Under the pieces are notes generated by a model that ran no database searches, was not told the DNA's origin, and saw nothing but the letters and a program-made list of their open reading frames with translations. The position numbers and the translations under genes are program-made. From Coleofasciculus sp040219735 (GTDB lineage Bacteria > Cyanobacteriota > Cyanobacteriia > Cyanobacteriales > Coleofasciculaceae), in assembly GCA_040219735.1 (NCBI GenBank), contig JAVJRX010000202.1: a stretch of 64,000 nt of DNA. One strand, given 5' to 3'. This document shows positions 53,352 through 61,616 of this stretch, piece after piece; positions within the stretch are counted from its first letter, which is position 1; every line of letters begins with the position of its first letter.

Positions 53352-55454
53352 ATGGAATCAGTTGAAAACGTAGCCCTGCCGTTTAACCTGAGAGGAGAAA
53401 ATGCCTTAGCTGCCATTGTTTTCACCGATGTGGAATCATTTACGCCCAAAATGGCAGCCGATGAAACCCATACCTTGTCACTAATCCAACGGGATTTTGA
53501 GCAGATGAGTGGCTTCTGTCAGCGTTTTGACGGGCAGGTTCTCAAAACCTTGGGTGATGGGTTACTGATGTACTTTGTCAGTGCGGAAAAAGCCGTCTTG
53601 TGTGCGGTTGAGATTCAAACAGCCTTCGCTACAGCGGCGACTCAACTGCCAGAACGGGATATTCTCAAACATCGGATTGGTATTTATTTAGGGGATGTTC
53701 TGTTTAGCGGTAACGATGTCATGGGTAATGGTGTCAACATGGCAGCACGGTTACAAAGAGAATCTGCACCTGGAGGCATTTGTATTTCCCAAACCGTTTA
53801 CGATGTGGTGAAAACGCGGTTGCGCTTACCCATCACCTATATGGGATTGCGGAAACTCAGAGGAATTCACGAACCTGTACCCGTCTACCAAATTACACCG
53901 CCTCGTCCGCTGATGGGCAGCCATCAACGTGTGTTTATCTCCTACCGTAACCAAAACCCAGACTCTAGGTTAGCCAAACAATTTTATGCCGCATTATTGG
54001 ATGGGGGTCATGATGTATTTATGGCGGGGGAAAATATCCGCTGGGGCGACAACTGGCCCCAACGCCTTGAGGCAGAATTAAAGCAATGTGATTACTTGTT
54101 GCTGTTATTATCAGAACAATCTGCCCTCAGTGAAATGGTGATTGAGGAAGTGCGACGGGCAAAGGAATTACGCAATACAAACCCCGACGGCAAACCGATT
54201 ATATTACCTATCCGGATTAACTTTCCCCTCACCTCGCCCCTCAACTACCACCTGCGCGGCTATCTTGACCGGATTCAGCAGGGGGAATGGTATTCTGATG
54301 CCGATACAGCCAGTCTAATTCAAGAGGTTCTCAGTCTTTTGGCAGAGGGTGATACTCCAGAGGAATATCCCGAAACCACTCTAGAAACTCCCTCGGCTTG
54401 GGAAAGAGCGGATCACTATCCCTTACCCACGGCTATGCCAGAGTTGCCAGAAGGACAGGTGGATTTGGCATCAGTCTTTTATGTAGAACGTCCTCCCATT
54501 GAAACGCGCACCTGTAATACCATTATCCAACCCGGTTCTTTGATTCGGATTAAAGCCACGCGACAGATGGGCAAAACCTCCCTCATGGCACGGATTCTCT
54601 ATCATGCTAGCCAACAGAGGTATCGTACTGTCGCCTTAAGCTTTCAACTAGCAGAGGGGAAAGTTTTTGCTGATATTGATAAATTCTTACGCTGGTTTTG
54701 TGCCAGCGTGGGACGGCGACTGCGATTGCCCAATCAAGTTAATGAGTATTGGGATGATATTTTTGGCAGTAAGGATAATTGTACGGCATATTTTGAAGAG
54801 TATTTATTGGAAACTATTGATAGTCCCTTAGTTTTAGGCTTAGATGAAGTAGACTGTATCTTCCAATATCCAGAAATTGCGGCTGACTTTTTTGGGCTGT
54901 TGCGGGCATGGCATGAGGATGCCAAAAATCGTGATATTTGGAAAAAATTGCGCTTAGTGGTGGTGCATTCCACGGAAGTGTATGTGCCGATGGATATTAA
55001 CCAATCGCCTTTTAATGTTGGGTTATCGGTTGAGTTACCTGAGTTGACGCCTCAACAGGTGTTTGATTTAGCCAAATTACATGGACTTGATTGGCAGTTT
55101 AACCAAGTTGAGCAACTTATGGCAATGGTGGCTGGACATCCCTATTTAGTACGATTGGCACTTTATCATATTGCCCAGCAGGATATTGGTTTAGAGGAAC
55201 TCTTAGGTACTGCACCTACAGAATCAGGACTTTACAGTGATCACCTTCGCCGACATTTATGGAATTTACAACAACATCCAGAACTCGCGGCGGCTATGCA
55301 GCAGGTTGTCATGGCAAATACCCCGGTACGCCTAGAATCGGCGGCGGCGTTTAAGTTACACTCAATGGGATTAGTGGATCTGCATGGGAATGATGTTACC
55401 CCGCGTTGTAATTTGTACCGTCAGTATTTCCTCGATCGCTTTGATTTAAGTTGA
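53352..55454 (+). CDS. Class III nucleotide cyclase-TIR-AAA-like (AAA_35) fusion
   Basis: I use the ATG at 53352 (700 residues) rather than the TTG at 53346. Domain 1 (about 20-175) is a class III cyclase: IVFTDVESFTPKMAADE with the metal Asp, LKTLGDGLLMYF, and GNGVNMAARLQRES. Domain 2 (about 195-330) is TIR-like: RVFISYRNQNPDSRLAKQFY and YLLLLLSEQSALSEMVIEEV. Domain 3 (about 360-700) is an AAA-like ATPase of the AAA_35 type, with VFYVERPPIETRTCNTIIQP, Walker A RQMGKTSLMA and LGLDEVDCIF (Walker B). The protein could link nucleotide synthesis, an NAD-consuming or signalling TIR and an ATPase in a single cytoplasmic chain. Confidence 0.88.
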   Translation: MESVENVALPFNLRGENALAAIVFTDVESFTPKMAADETHTLSLIQRDFEQMSGFCQRFDGQVLKTLGDGLLMYFVSAEKAVLCAVEIQTAFATAATQLPERDILKHRIGIYLGDVLFSGNDVMGNGVNMAARLQRESAPGGICISQTVYDVVKTRLRLPITYMGLRKLRGIHEPVPVYQITPPRPLMGSHQRVFISYRNQNPDSRLAKQFYAALLDGGHDVFMAGENIRWGDNWPQRLEAELKQCDYLLLLLSEQSALSEMVIEEVRRAKELRNTNPDGKPIILPIRINFPLTSPLNYHLRGYLDRIQQGEWYSDADTASLIQEVLSLLAEGDTPEEYPETTLETPSAWERADHYPLPTAMPELPEGQVDLASVFYVERPPIETRTCNTIIQPGSLIRIKATRQMGKTSLMARILYHASQQRYRTVALSFQLAEGKVFADIDKFLRWFCASVGRRLRLPNQVNEYWDDIFGSKDNCTAYFEEYLLETIDSPLVLGLDEVDCIFQYPEIAADFFGLLRAWHEDAKNRDIWKKLRLVVVHSTEVYVPMDINQSPFNVGLSVELPELTPQQVFDLAKLHGLDWQFNQVEQLMAMVAGHPYLVRLALYHIAQQDIGLEELLGTAPTESGLYSDHLRRHLWNLQQHPELAAAMQQVVMANTPVRLESAAAFKLHSMGLVDLHGNDVTPRCNLYRQYFLDRFDLS

Positions 55455-55619
55455 ATGGTACTGACATAAGCTAAGTTCGTAGTTGCGCTGTCTTTGCCAT
55501 CATAATTTCTTGTCTTAAATAAAAAATAAATTCGCAACAACACAATTTATAAACGAAACTTTTTGATTGTTTTTGGCGTCCCTTGAGACTAGATTAATGA
55601 TTAAGTTAAAAGCTGACTC

Positions 55620-55874
55620 ATGTTTTCAAAAAAATCGAACAAGAGAAAACCCCTGTGGATGTCTCTAGCTTCATTGACATTACTGCTGATAGTGGGCAAT
55701 TTAACGATGACTGCCTGCGGACTGGTAAAACCCATCAATAAATCTACGCAACCAGAAATAGAAAATCAGCTAACTGAGAAAGACTCAGCCACAGATACTG
55801 ATCAAGATGCTGAGGCAGAAAAACAGTATGAAGCCGAAGGGATAGACACAATTGATGATGATGATCCTGAATGA
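55620..55874 (+). CDS. Small lipoprotein with acidic tail
   Basis: 84 residues. A basic start (MFSKKSNKRKPLWMS) and hydrophobic span end in a lipobox LTMTAC (Cys 33), so it is probably lipid-anchored. The mature part is short, rich in Asp, Glu and Gln (TDTDQDAEAEKQYEAEGIDT), and looks unstructured. No family is recognised. It stands alone between the cyclase-TIR gene and the aminopeptidase gene on the same strand, with about 165 bp on its left. Confidence 0.65.
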   Translation: MFSKKSNKRKPLWMSLASLTLLLIVGNLTMTACGLVKPINKSTQPEIENQLTEKDSATDTDQDAEAEKQYEAEGIDTIDDDDPE

Positions 55875-55960
55875 TTCTTAATCCGGATTGACTACCTCCT
55901 TTTTGCAAAAGCCGGGGATTTATACCGAGTTGCGCTCAAACATAGTAGATAGGAAAAGCA

Positions 55961-55992
55961 GGGGAGGCAGGGGAAGCAGGGGAAGCAGGGGG
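55961..55992 (+). other. Putative G-quadruplex, four G-runs at 9-bp period
   Basis: Runs of four or more G at 55961-55964, 55970-55973, 55979-55982 and 55988-55992 are separated by 5-nt loops (AGGCA, AAGCA, AAGCA). They lie 64 bp upstream of the aminopeptidase start, on the coding strand. Confidence 0.6.
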
Positions 55993-56055
55993 AGAGAAAG
56001 TTATATCTTTGAATGCAACGTGGTATTAGTCACAACTTGTGCTACCCTCCAAAAT

Positions 56056-57459
56056 ATGGAGAGTCAGCATAACTACAGTAACCTAGCAACCACCTTGCGC
56101 GATCGCAGAGTTCGCCTCGCCCAGCTTATCGATTTCCCTGTCATTCTCTGGGCGGGAGGTTCCCATCCGCGCAATTTTCCGGCAAATCTGTTTCCGTTTC
56201 GCGCCAGTAGTCATTTTCTCTACTTTGCAGGTTTACCTCTAGAGGGCGCCGTCATTTATCTCAAAGATGGCAGGTTAGAACTATTTATCGATGAACCCTC
56301 GCCAGCCAGTACCCTTTGGCATGGCGAAATGCCCAAACGAGAGGAAATAGCCCAAAGAATGGGTGCTGATGCAGCTTTTCCTGTCTCAGAATTAGCATCG
56401 AGGACAGCCGATGCGGCAACTCTGGCGGTGCAAGATGTGATAACATATCAGCAGCAAGGGCAACTGTTAAATCGATTCGTCGCCCCTGCTAACGCCCCAG
56501 AAGGAATTGACCGCGAATTAGCCAAAGCGATTGTCTCTTTGCGACTGTGCCACGATGCTGAGGCATTATCGGAGTTACGTAAAGCCGCCGCCGTGACGGT
56601 AGCTGCTCATAAAGCGGGAATGCAGGCAATTGGGGGTAGAGACGTTGCGGCGGAATGTCTCTACGAAGCCACAATCCGGGGGGCGATGGAAGGAGTAATT
56701 CTTGCCCACAACATGAGTTGCGCTTATGGCAGTATTGTCACGGTTCATGGGGAGGTGTTGCACAATGAACATTATCACCACCCCTTGCAACCTGGAGATT
56801 TACTTCTGGCAGATGTGGGGGCAGAAACGGATAGGGGATGGGCAGCAGATGTGACTCGCACCTTCCCGGTGACGGGAAAGTTTTCGCCGACGCAGCGTGA
56901 TATTTACGAGTGTGTTTTAGCCGCCCATAATGCTTGTATTGAGAAAGTTCATCCGGGTGTAGAATATCGCGACATTCATCTATTAGCTGCTGCAACTATT
57001 ACTCAAGGATTAGTGGATTTAGGGATTTTGCGGGGACAGGTTTCGGATTTAGTGGAACAGGATGCTCATGCTTTGTTCTTTCCTCATGGCGTTGGGCATC
57101 TACTTGGTTTAGATGTCCATGATATGGAAGATTTAGGCGATTTAGCCGGGTATGCAGAAAATCGAGTCAGGAGCAATCGCTTTGGCTTAGGGTTTCTGCG
57201 ACTTGATCGACTCTTGCAACCGGGAATGCTGGTTACAATTGAACCTGGATTCTATCAAGTTCCAGCTATTTTAAATGATCCAGAACGACGCGCTAAGTAT
57301 CAGGATGTGGTTAATTGGGATCGTTTAGCTCAGTTTGCTGATGTGCGCGGGATTCGGATAGAGAATGATGTTTTAGTCACTCAAGGGGGTAGCGAAGTCC
57401 TCACCGCCGCCTTACCAACTGATGCAGATGCAATTGAACAACTGATGATATCAAGTTAA
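56056..57459 (+). CDS. Aminopeptidase P family (Xaa-Pro aminopeptidase)
   Basis: The frame is open from 55888, but the first 56 codons cover a G-rich repeat, so I start at the ATG at 56056 (MESQHNYSN, 467 residues), which fits family length. The N-terminal creatinase-like domain has FRASSHFLYFAGLPLEGAVI. The metallopeptidase (pita-bread) domain has the metal ligands LLADVGAETDRGWAADVTRTFPV (two Asp), FPHGVGHLLGLDVHD (His) and two Glu in LVTIEPGFY and RIENDVLVT. It removes N-terminal residues that precede proline in cytoplasmic peptides. It is monocistronic in appearance. Confidence 0.94.
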   Translation: MESQHNYSNLATTLRDRRVRLAQLIDFPVILWAGGSHPRNFPANLFPFRASSHFLYFAGLPLEGAVIYLKDGRLELFIDEPSPASTLWHGEMPKREEIAQRMGADAAFPVSELASRTADAATLAVQDVITYQQQGQLLNRFVAPANAPEGIDRELAKAIVSLRLCHDAEALSELRKAAAVTVAAHKAGMQAIGGRDVAAECLYEATIRGAMEGVILAHNMSCAYGSIVTVHGEVLHNEHYHHPLQPGDLLLADVGAETDRGWAADVTRTFPVTGKFSPTQRDIYECVLAAHNACIEKVHPGVEYRDIHLLAAATITQGLVDLGILRGQVSDLVEQDAHALFFPHGVGHLLGLDVHDMEDLGDLAGYAENRVRSNRFGLGFLRLDRLLQPGMLVTIEPGFYQVPAILNDPERRAKYQDVVNWDRLAQFADVRGIRIENDVLVTQGGSEVLTAALPTDADAIEQLMISS

Positions 57460-57628
57460 CCCCCCTACCTTGCGGACGCAAGGCAAGTGTAGCTGCGACT
57501 TCCTCCTCGCCAATTTACCATCGAAAAGGCTCGCATCCCTTACTACGAACTACGAACGAACTCCTCAAGCAGGCGCGATCGCTCCTACACTAGAGTTATA
57601 ATACCTAGTCATTAATGTAGAGGCTTTT

Positions 57629-59341
57629 ATGCATCTGCAACCTCGCCCATTCATCACTCGCCTTACGGCTGTCCTCAGCCTTCTACTCCTCAGCGCTTGT
57701 AACGGGAGTAACACGAATCCAGACAACTTCGGTGGTTTGACGATTAAATTCCTAGCAGGTAGCGCCTTGGGAGACTTCTGCAACCAAGCGGCGGAAAAAT
57801 TCAATCAACAACAGCCCCAACTTGATAATGGCACCGCCATCCGCCTAACCTGTGAATCGATGGGGAGTGGCGATATCGTCACCCGCCTGGTTTCTCAAGG
57901 CTCACAACTCAAAAATGGCACCCTGGAAGCAGAATCTGCTGAATTGCCCACCTTGATTTCCGTGGATGGCGAGATTTATCAAAGTCAGCTAATCTACCGG
58001 ATGAATCAGCTATTTCCCGGACAAAACTACATCCCGGAGATTACAGACTCCCCCCTGCTGGTAAATAGTCCGATGGTATTTATGGCACAAGAGGATGTAG
58101 CCACAGGATTGAAGAACACTGCTGATCCCTTCAAAGCCTTAGTCACTGCTGAAACCCATCAAGATATCGACCCCGCCAGTCCCCCCCTAGCCGTTCACTA
58201 CGTCCATACCGCACCCACCCGTTCTAATTCTGGCTTACAAACCTTAGTCGCCCAATATGCGGCGGTTTCGGGGAAGCGCCCGGAAGATTTAACGGTGGAA
58301 GATGTTAAGAACTATGAATCACAAGTTCAGCAAATTCAAAGCAAAATCACTCGGTATGGTGTTTCCACCGATTCACTAGCGCAAGCCATGGTACAAAATG
58401 GACCCTTTTGGGCGTCTGTGGGTTCAGTCTATGAGTCTTCCGTCATTGCGGCGAATGCGAACCCTCAACCCAATCAACCTCGTTACCAAGCCGTTTATCC
58501 TAACGCCACTTTTACCTCAAATATGCGGGCGATTATCCCCAATGCGCCTTGGGTGAGTGAGGAAGAAAAAGCCGCCGCCGAGAAGGTTGTTACTTATTTG
58601 CAATCGCCTGAAGCCCAACAAATTGCTACTGAACTGGGTTTGCGCCCTGGAACCCCAGGTGTCGCTTTAGGACCTAAATTTATCCCAGAGTTTGGCGTTA
58701 ATCCACAGGCGAAATACGATTCCTATCGCCCCCCTCAACCTGAAGTTGTTGAGGCAATGTTAACCTCCTGGCAAGAGGTGGCAAAGAAACCGTCCCAAGT
58801 GGTTGTGGTTGTGGATACATCAGGTTCGATGACGGGTAATAAGTTACCTGCTGTACAGAATACATTGCAGAAATATATTAATAGTTTAGGGTCTAAAGAT
58901 AAGATTGCCCTCATTGATTTTGATGAGGAAATTCGCGAACCTGTGTTAGTCGAAGGAACTGATGCCGGACGGAATCGCGGTTTGGAGTTTATTAGTGGTC
59001 TCAAAGCTGATGGAGGGACTAAACTTTATGATGCGGCGCTTTATGCCCGTAACTGGTTGCAAGAAAATCCGCGCCCGGATGCGATTAATGCTGTGCTAAT
59101 TCTCACCGATGGTGAAGATTCGGGTTCTCAGATTAATCTGAATCAACTGGAACAAGAATTGCAAAAAAGTGGGTTTAATAGTGATCAGCGAATTGCCTTT
59201 TTTACCATTGGTTATGGCAGGGAAGGTGAGTTTGATCCTCAAGCGCTGAAGAAAATTGCTGACCTGAATGCGGGCTATTACCGCAAAGGAGACCCAGAAA
59301 CGATTGCTACGGTTATGAATGATTTGCAGGTTGAATTTTAG
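57629..59341 (+). CDS. Solute-binding lipoprotein fused to a VWA domain
   Basis: 570 residues with GTAGAGG close upstream of the ATG. The signal peptide ends at a lipobox, LLLLSAC (Cys near 23). Residues of about 30-370 form a type-2 periplasmic binding domain (LTIKFLAGSALGDFCNQAAE; HTAPTRSNSGLQTLVAQYAA; WASVGSVYESSVIA). The C-terminal VWA domain (about 390-570) has the metal site VVVVDTSGSMTGNKL (DxSxS), with ILTDGEDSGS. It should sit on the outer face of the membrane and pair a binding pocket with a metal-dependent adhesion fold. It is first of three same-strand genes with shared motifs. The ligand is unknown. Confidence 0.88.
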   Translation: MHLQPRPFITRLTAVLSLLLLSACNGSNTNPDNFGGLTIKFLAGSALGDFCNQAAEKFNQQQPQLDNGTAIRLTCESMGSGDIVTRLVSQGSQLKNGTLEAESAELPTLISVDGEIYQSQLIYRMNQLFPGQNYIPEITDSPLLVNSPMVFMAQEDVATGLKNTADPFKALVTAETHQDIDPASPPLAVHYVHTAPTRSNSGLQTLVAQYAAVSGKRPEDLTVEDVKNYESQVQQIQSKITRYGVSTDSLAQAMVQNGPFWASVGSVYESSVIAANANPQPNQPRYQAVYPNATFTSNMRAIIPNAPWVSEEEKAAAEKVVTYLQSPEAQQIATELGLRPGTPGVALGPKFIPEFGVNPQAKYDSYRPPQPEVVEAMLTSWQEVAKKPSQVVVVVDTSGSMTGNKLPAVQNTLQKYINSLGSKDKIALIDFDEEIREPVLVEGTDAGRNRGLEFISGLKADGGTKLYDAALYARNWLQENPRPDAINAVLILTDGEDSGSQINLNQLEQELQKSGFNSDQRIAFFTIGYGREGEFDPQALKKIADLNAGYYRKGDPETIATVMNDLQVEF

Positions 59342-59485
59342 TTGGTCATTCGTCATTTGTAAGGGTTTGAGGGTTGTTTACATAACTTAATATGGTTGAG
59401 TTTATTTCCACCAACCTACTTAGTCCCTAAACTCGCCCCTACAAATCAGGTTCCCTAGAAGGTTGTGAAGGATCAACACTTGATC

Positions 59486-59543
59486 AGGGCGGGTTTAGTC
59501 GCATCTGGGTTAGGCAAGAAACGATAATAGTGAAACCCGCCCC
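59486..59543. repeat. Inverted repeat GGGCGGGTTTAG / GAAACCCGCCC
   Basis: A member of the dispersed GGGGCGGGTTTA family, between the VWA gene and the coiled-coil gene. A related partial copy (AAACTCGCCCC) lies just left, near 59430. Confidence 0.65.
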
Positions 59544-59569
59544 TACACAAAATACAAAACACAAAACCG

Positions 59570-60292
59570 ATGAAACTGGCAAATCCACTTAACTATCCTT
59601 TAGCTGTACTCGCTGGCGGAATTGTCCTTGTTGTCGGCGTTCGTCTGGCTAACTTACCCAGCGTAGCCATGTTACCATTTGCCGCCGTTATTGCTACAGG
59701 CGGCGCGATCGCACTCAAATCGAAAGAACCGGAAACACTGAATCTAGAGAACCCGGAACTGGCGCGGGAACTGCAATTGGTCAAACAGCAAGCCCAGACA
59801 TTAGCAGGGAAAGCGGAGATATTGCGATCGCAGGCTACTCAACTCTTAAGCGATGGCTTAGAAGTCGAGTTACTCGCCGCCGTTCAGTATACGTGCGATC
59901 GCGCCTCTGAATTGCCTGCTAAAGTTGACCAGTTGTCTCAACGCTTCCAAGGGGCTGATTCCCTATTATCCGTCAGTGATTTACAACAACAACTCGAACA
60001 GGTCAATCAAAAACAAATCCAAGCCAGTGGTGTTGCTAAAGACCAACTTAACAAACTTACAGAAAGCTTGCAGCGTAATCTCCAGTTAGCGCATCAGGGA
60101 CAAGATGCGCGTCAAGCCCAAGTTACCAGTCTTTCGACTATGATTGCTGATGCCGCCGGGGTTTTGCAGCAACTCCAAAATAAGCTAAGAACTGCCGATT
60201 TAAATGACTCTGAACAAGCCAGGGAACTCCTTTCCTTGAGTGAAGAACTTCATAGTTTAGAAGAGAGTTTCGATCTATTGGTAACAAAATAA
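59570..60292 (+). CDS. Coiled-coil membrane protein, unknown function
   Basis: 240 residues. Two hydrophobic segments (about 11-27 and 31-47) are followed by an extended helical, coiled-coil region (about 55-235) rich in Gln, Leu and Glu (QQLEQVNQKQIQASG, LLSLSEELHSLEESFDLL). The coil would face the cytoplasm or periplasm depending on topology. No domain family is recognised. It lies between two solute-binding genes, 72 bp from the second, so it probably acts with them, perhaps as a membrane scaffold. Confidence 0.75.
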   Translation: MKLANPLNYPLAVLAGGIVLVVGVRLANLPSVAMLPFAAVIATGGAIALKSKEPETLNLENPELARELQLVKQQAQTLAGKAEILRSQATQLLSDGLEVELLAAVQYTCDRASELPAKVDQLSQRFQGADSLLSVSDLQQQLEQVNQKQIQASGVAKDQLNKLTESLQRNLQLAHQGQDARQAQVTSLSTMIADAAGVLQQLQNKLRTADLNDSEQARELLSLSEELHSLEESFDLLVTK

Positions 60293-60363
60293 TCCAAGTA
60301 AACGTTTGAATTTTGACTTTTTACTTCCGCGTAGCAGCTTAGCAATTCCTTCTCCCCAGAACA

Positions 60364-61488
60364 ATGGCAACCCAAACTCGTCAATCTCAAAACCCAACCC
60401 GGCTGTTAACCTCTATTGGCATTATCCTGGTATCTTTAGGTTTAACTTATGCCCCTTTACCTGGATTCAACCAGACTGTTGTTGTGGTTAGTGGAACTGA
60501 ACTGGCTGAACCCCTGCAAAGTCTAGAAGCCAAGTTTGAAGAAGAAAATCCGGGAATTGACTTAGAACTCAAGTTTCAAGGTTCCCAGGATATAGTAAAT
60601 AACTATATTGATAACCAGAACGACTTCCAGCCTACGGTACTCATTCCCGCCAGTAGCGAGATTGTACAGGAATTACGCGATCGCATTCAGGCGCAACAGA
60701 ACAGCGAACCCTTCTACAATACGCCTCAACCTATTGCCAAAACTATCCTTGTGGGTATTGCCTGGACTCAACGGGGCAATATTCTGTTTCCCAACGGGCG
60801 TTTCCAATGGCAACAGGTTGAACAAGCCATGGAAGCCGGAAACTGGGGAGAAATTGGCGGCAATAACGATTGGGGCAGTTTTGATTTTTTGATGACAGAT
60901 CCCACCCGTTCTAATAGTGGTCAGGTAACGTTAGGACTATGGGCGCAGTCTAAATTAGGCGGACGTCCACTCAGCAGCGCCGGATTAAACAATCCCGCGA
61001 TTAATGCTTTATTTAGTGTAATTAAGCGTTCCGTCTATCAGCCACCCCGTTCCACCGACATATTACTGCAAGAATTTATTAGTCGGGGTCCCAATGATGC
61101 GGATGTGGCTACCGTGTATGAAAGTATTGCCCTCTATCGTTGGCAGCAATCAGCCGCGAATCAAGGCAAACCCTACCAAATTTATTACCTTGATCCGACG
61201 ATTGAAACGGTATCTACCGCAGCCATTGTACGACGCAATGTGAGTGAAAGTCAGGCAAAAGCTGCCCAACAATTTTTAGAGTTTCTGACTCAACCGCCAC
61301 AACAGGAAGTGTTTGTGCAGTACGGTTTCCGTCCGGTTAATAATACAGTCGATTTACAAACCGTTGCCAATAGTCCTTGGTCTCAGACTATTCCAGGTGC
61401 TCAGATCAATCCCCCTGGAAACGTGATTCCACCCCCGGATAAGCAAGTGTTAACTGAAATTCAACGGTTGTGGGAGAGGGCAAATTAA
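60364..61488 (+). CDS. Solute-binding protein (type-2 PBP), partner of the VWA fusion
   Basis: 374 residues with an N-terminal hydrophobic segment (IGIILVSLGLTYAPLPG) serving as signal or anchor. The binding domain shows VVVVSGTELAEPLQSLEAKF, LMTDPTRSNSGQVTLGLWAQ and DADVATVYESIALYRW. The PTRSNSG and VYES motifs are shared with the VWA-fused protein three genes earlier, so the two binding domains are related by duplication. The SNSG loop resembles oxyanion-binding PBPs such as phosphate or molybdate binders, but no ABC transporter genes are present in the window. It converges with the PP2C gene to the right. Confidence 0.85.
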   Translation: MATQTRQSQNPTRLLTSIGIILVSLGLTYAPLPGFNQTVVVVSGTELAEPLQSLEAKFEEENPGIDLELKFQGSQDIVNNYIDNQNDFQPTVLIPASSEIVQELRDRIQAQQNSEPFYNTPQPIAKTILVGIAWTQRGNILFPNGRFQWQQVEQAMEAGNWGEIGGNNDWGSFDFLMTDPTRSNSGQVTLGLWAQSKLGGRPLSSAGLNNPAINALFSVIKRSVYQPPRSTDILLQEFISRGPNDADVATVYESIALYRWQQSAANQGKPYQIYYLDPTIETVSTAAIVRRNVSESQAKAAQQFLEFLTQPPQQEVFVQYGFRPVNNTVDLQTVANSPWSQTIPGAQINPPGNVIPPPDKQVLTEIQRLWERAN

Positions 61489-61616
61489 CGAAGTAGGTTG
61501 GCACAGGTTGACAGGGGTTTTCAAGTTAGTAGACTACAGACTCCAAAAGAATAGCGCAAGATGTTATAACAAGTTATTTGTTTTGATTGTTTACCGTTCA
61601 TTGTTGAATTTGTCTC

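Noticed and set aside
55888..56055. N-terminal extension of the aminopeptidase P frame
   Set aside because: The extra codons translate the G-rich repeat into RGGRGSRGSRG-type text; the ATG at 56056 fits the family start.
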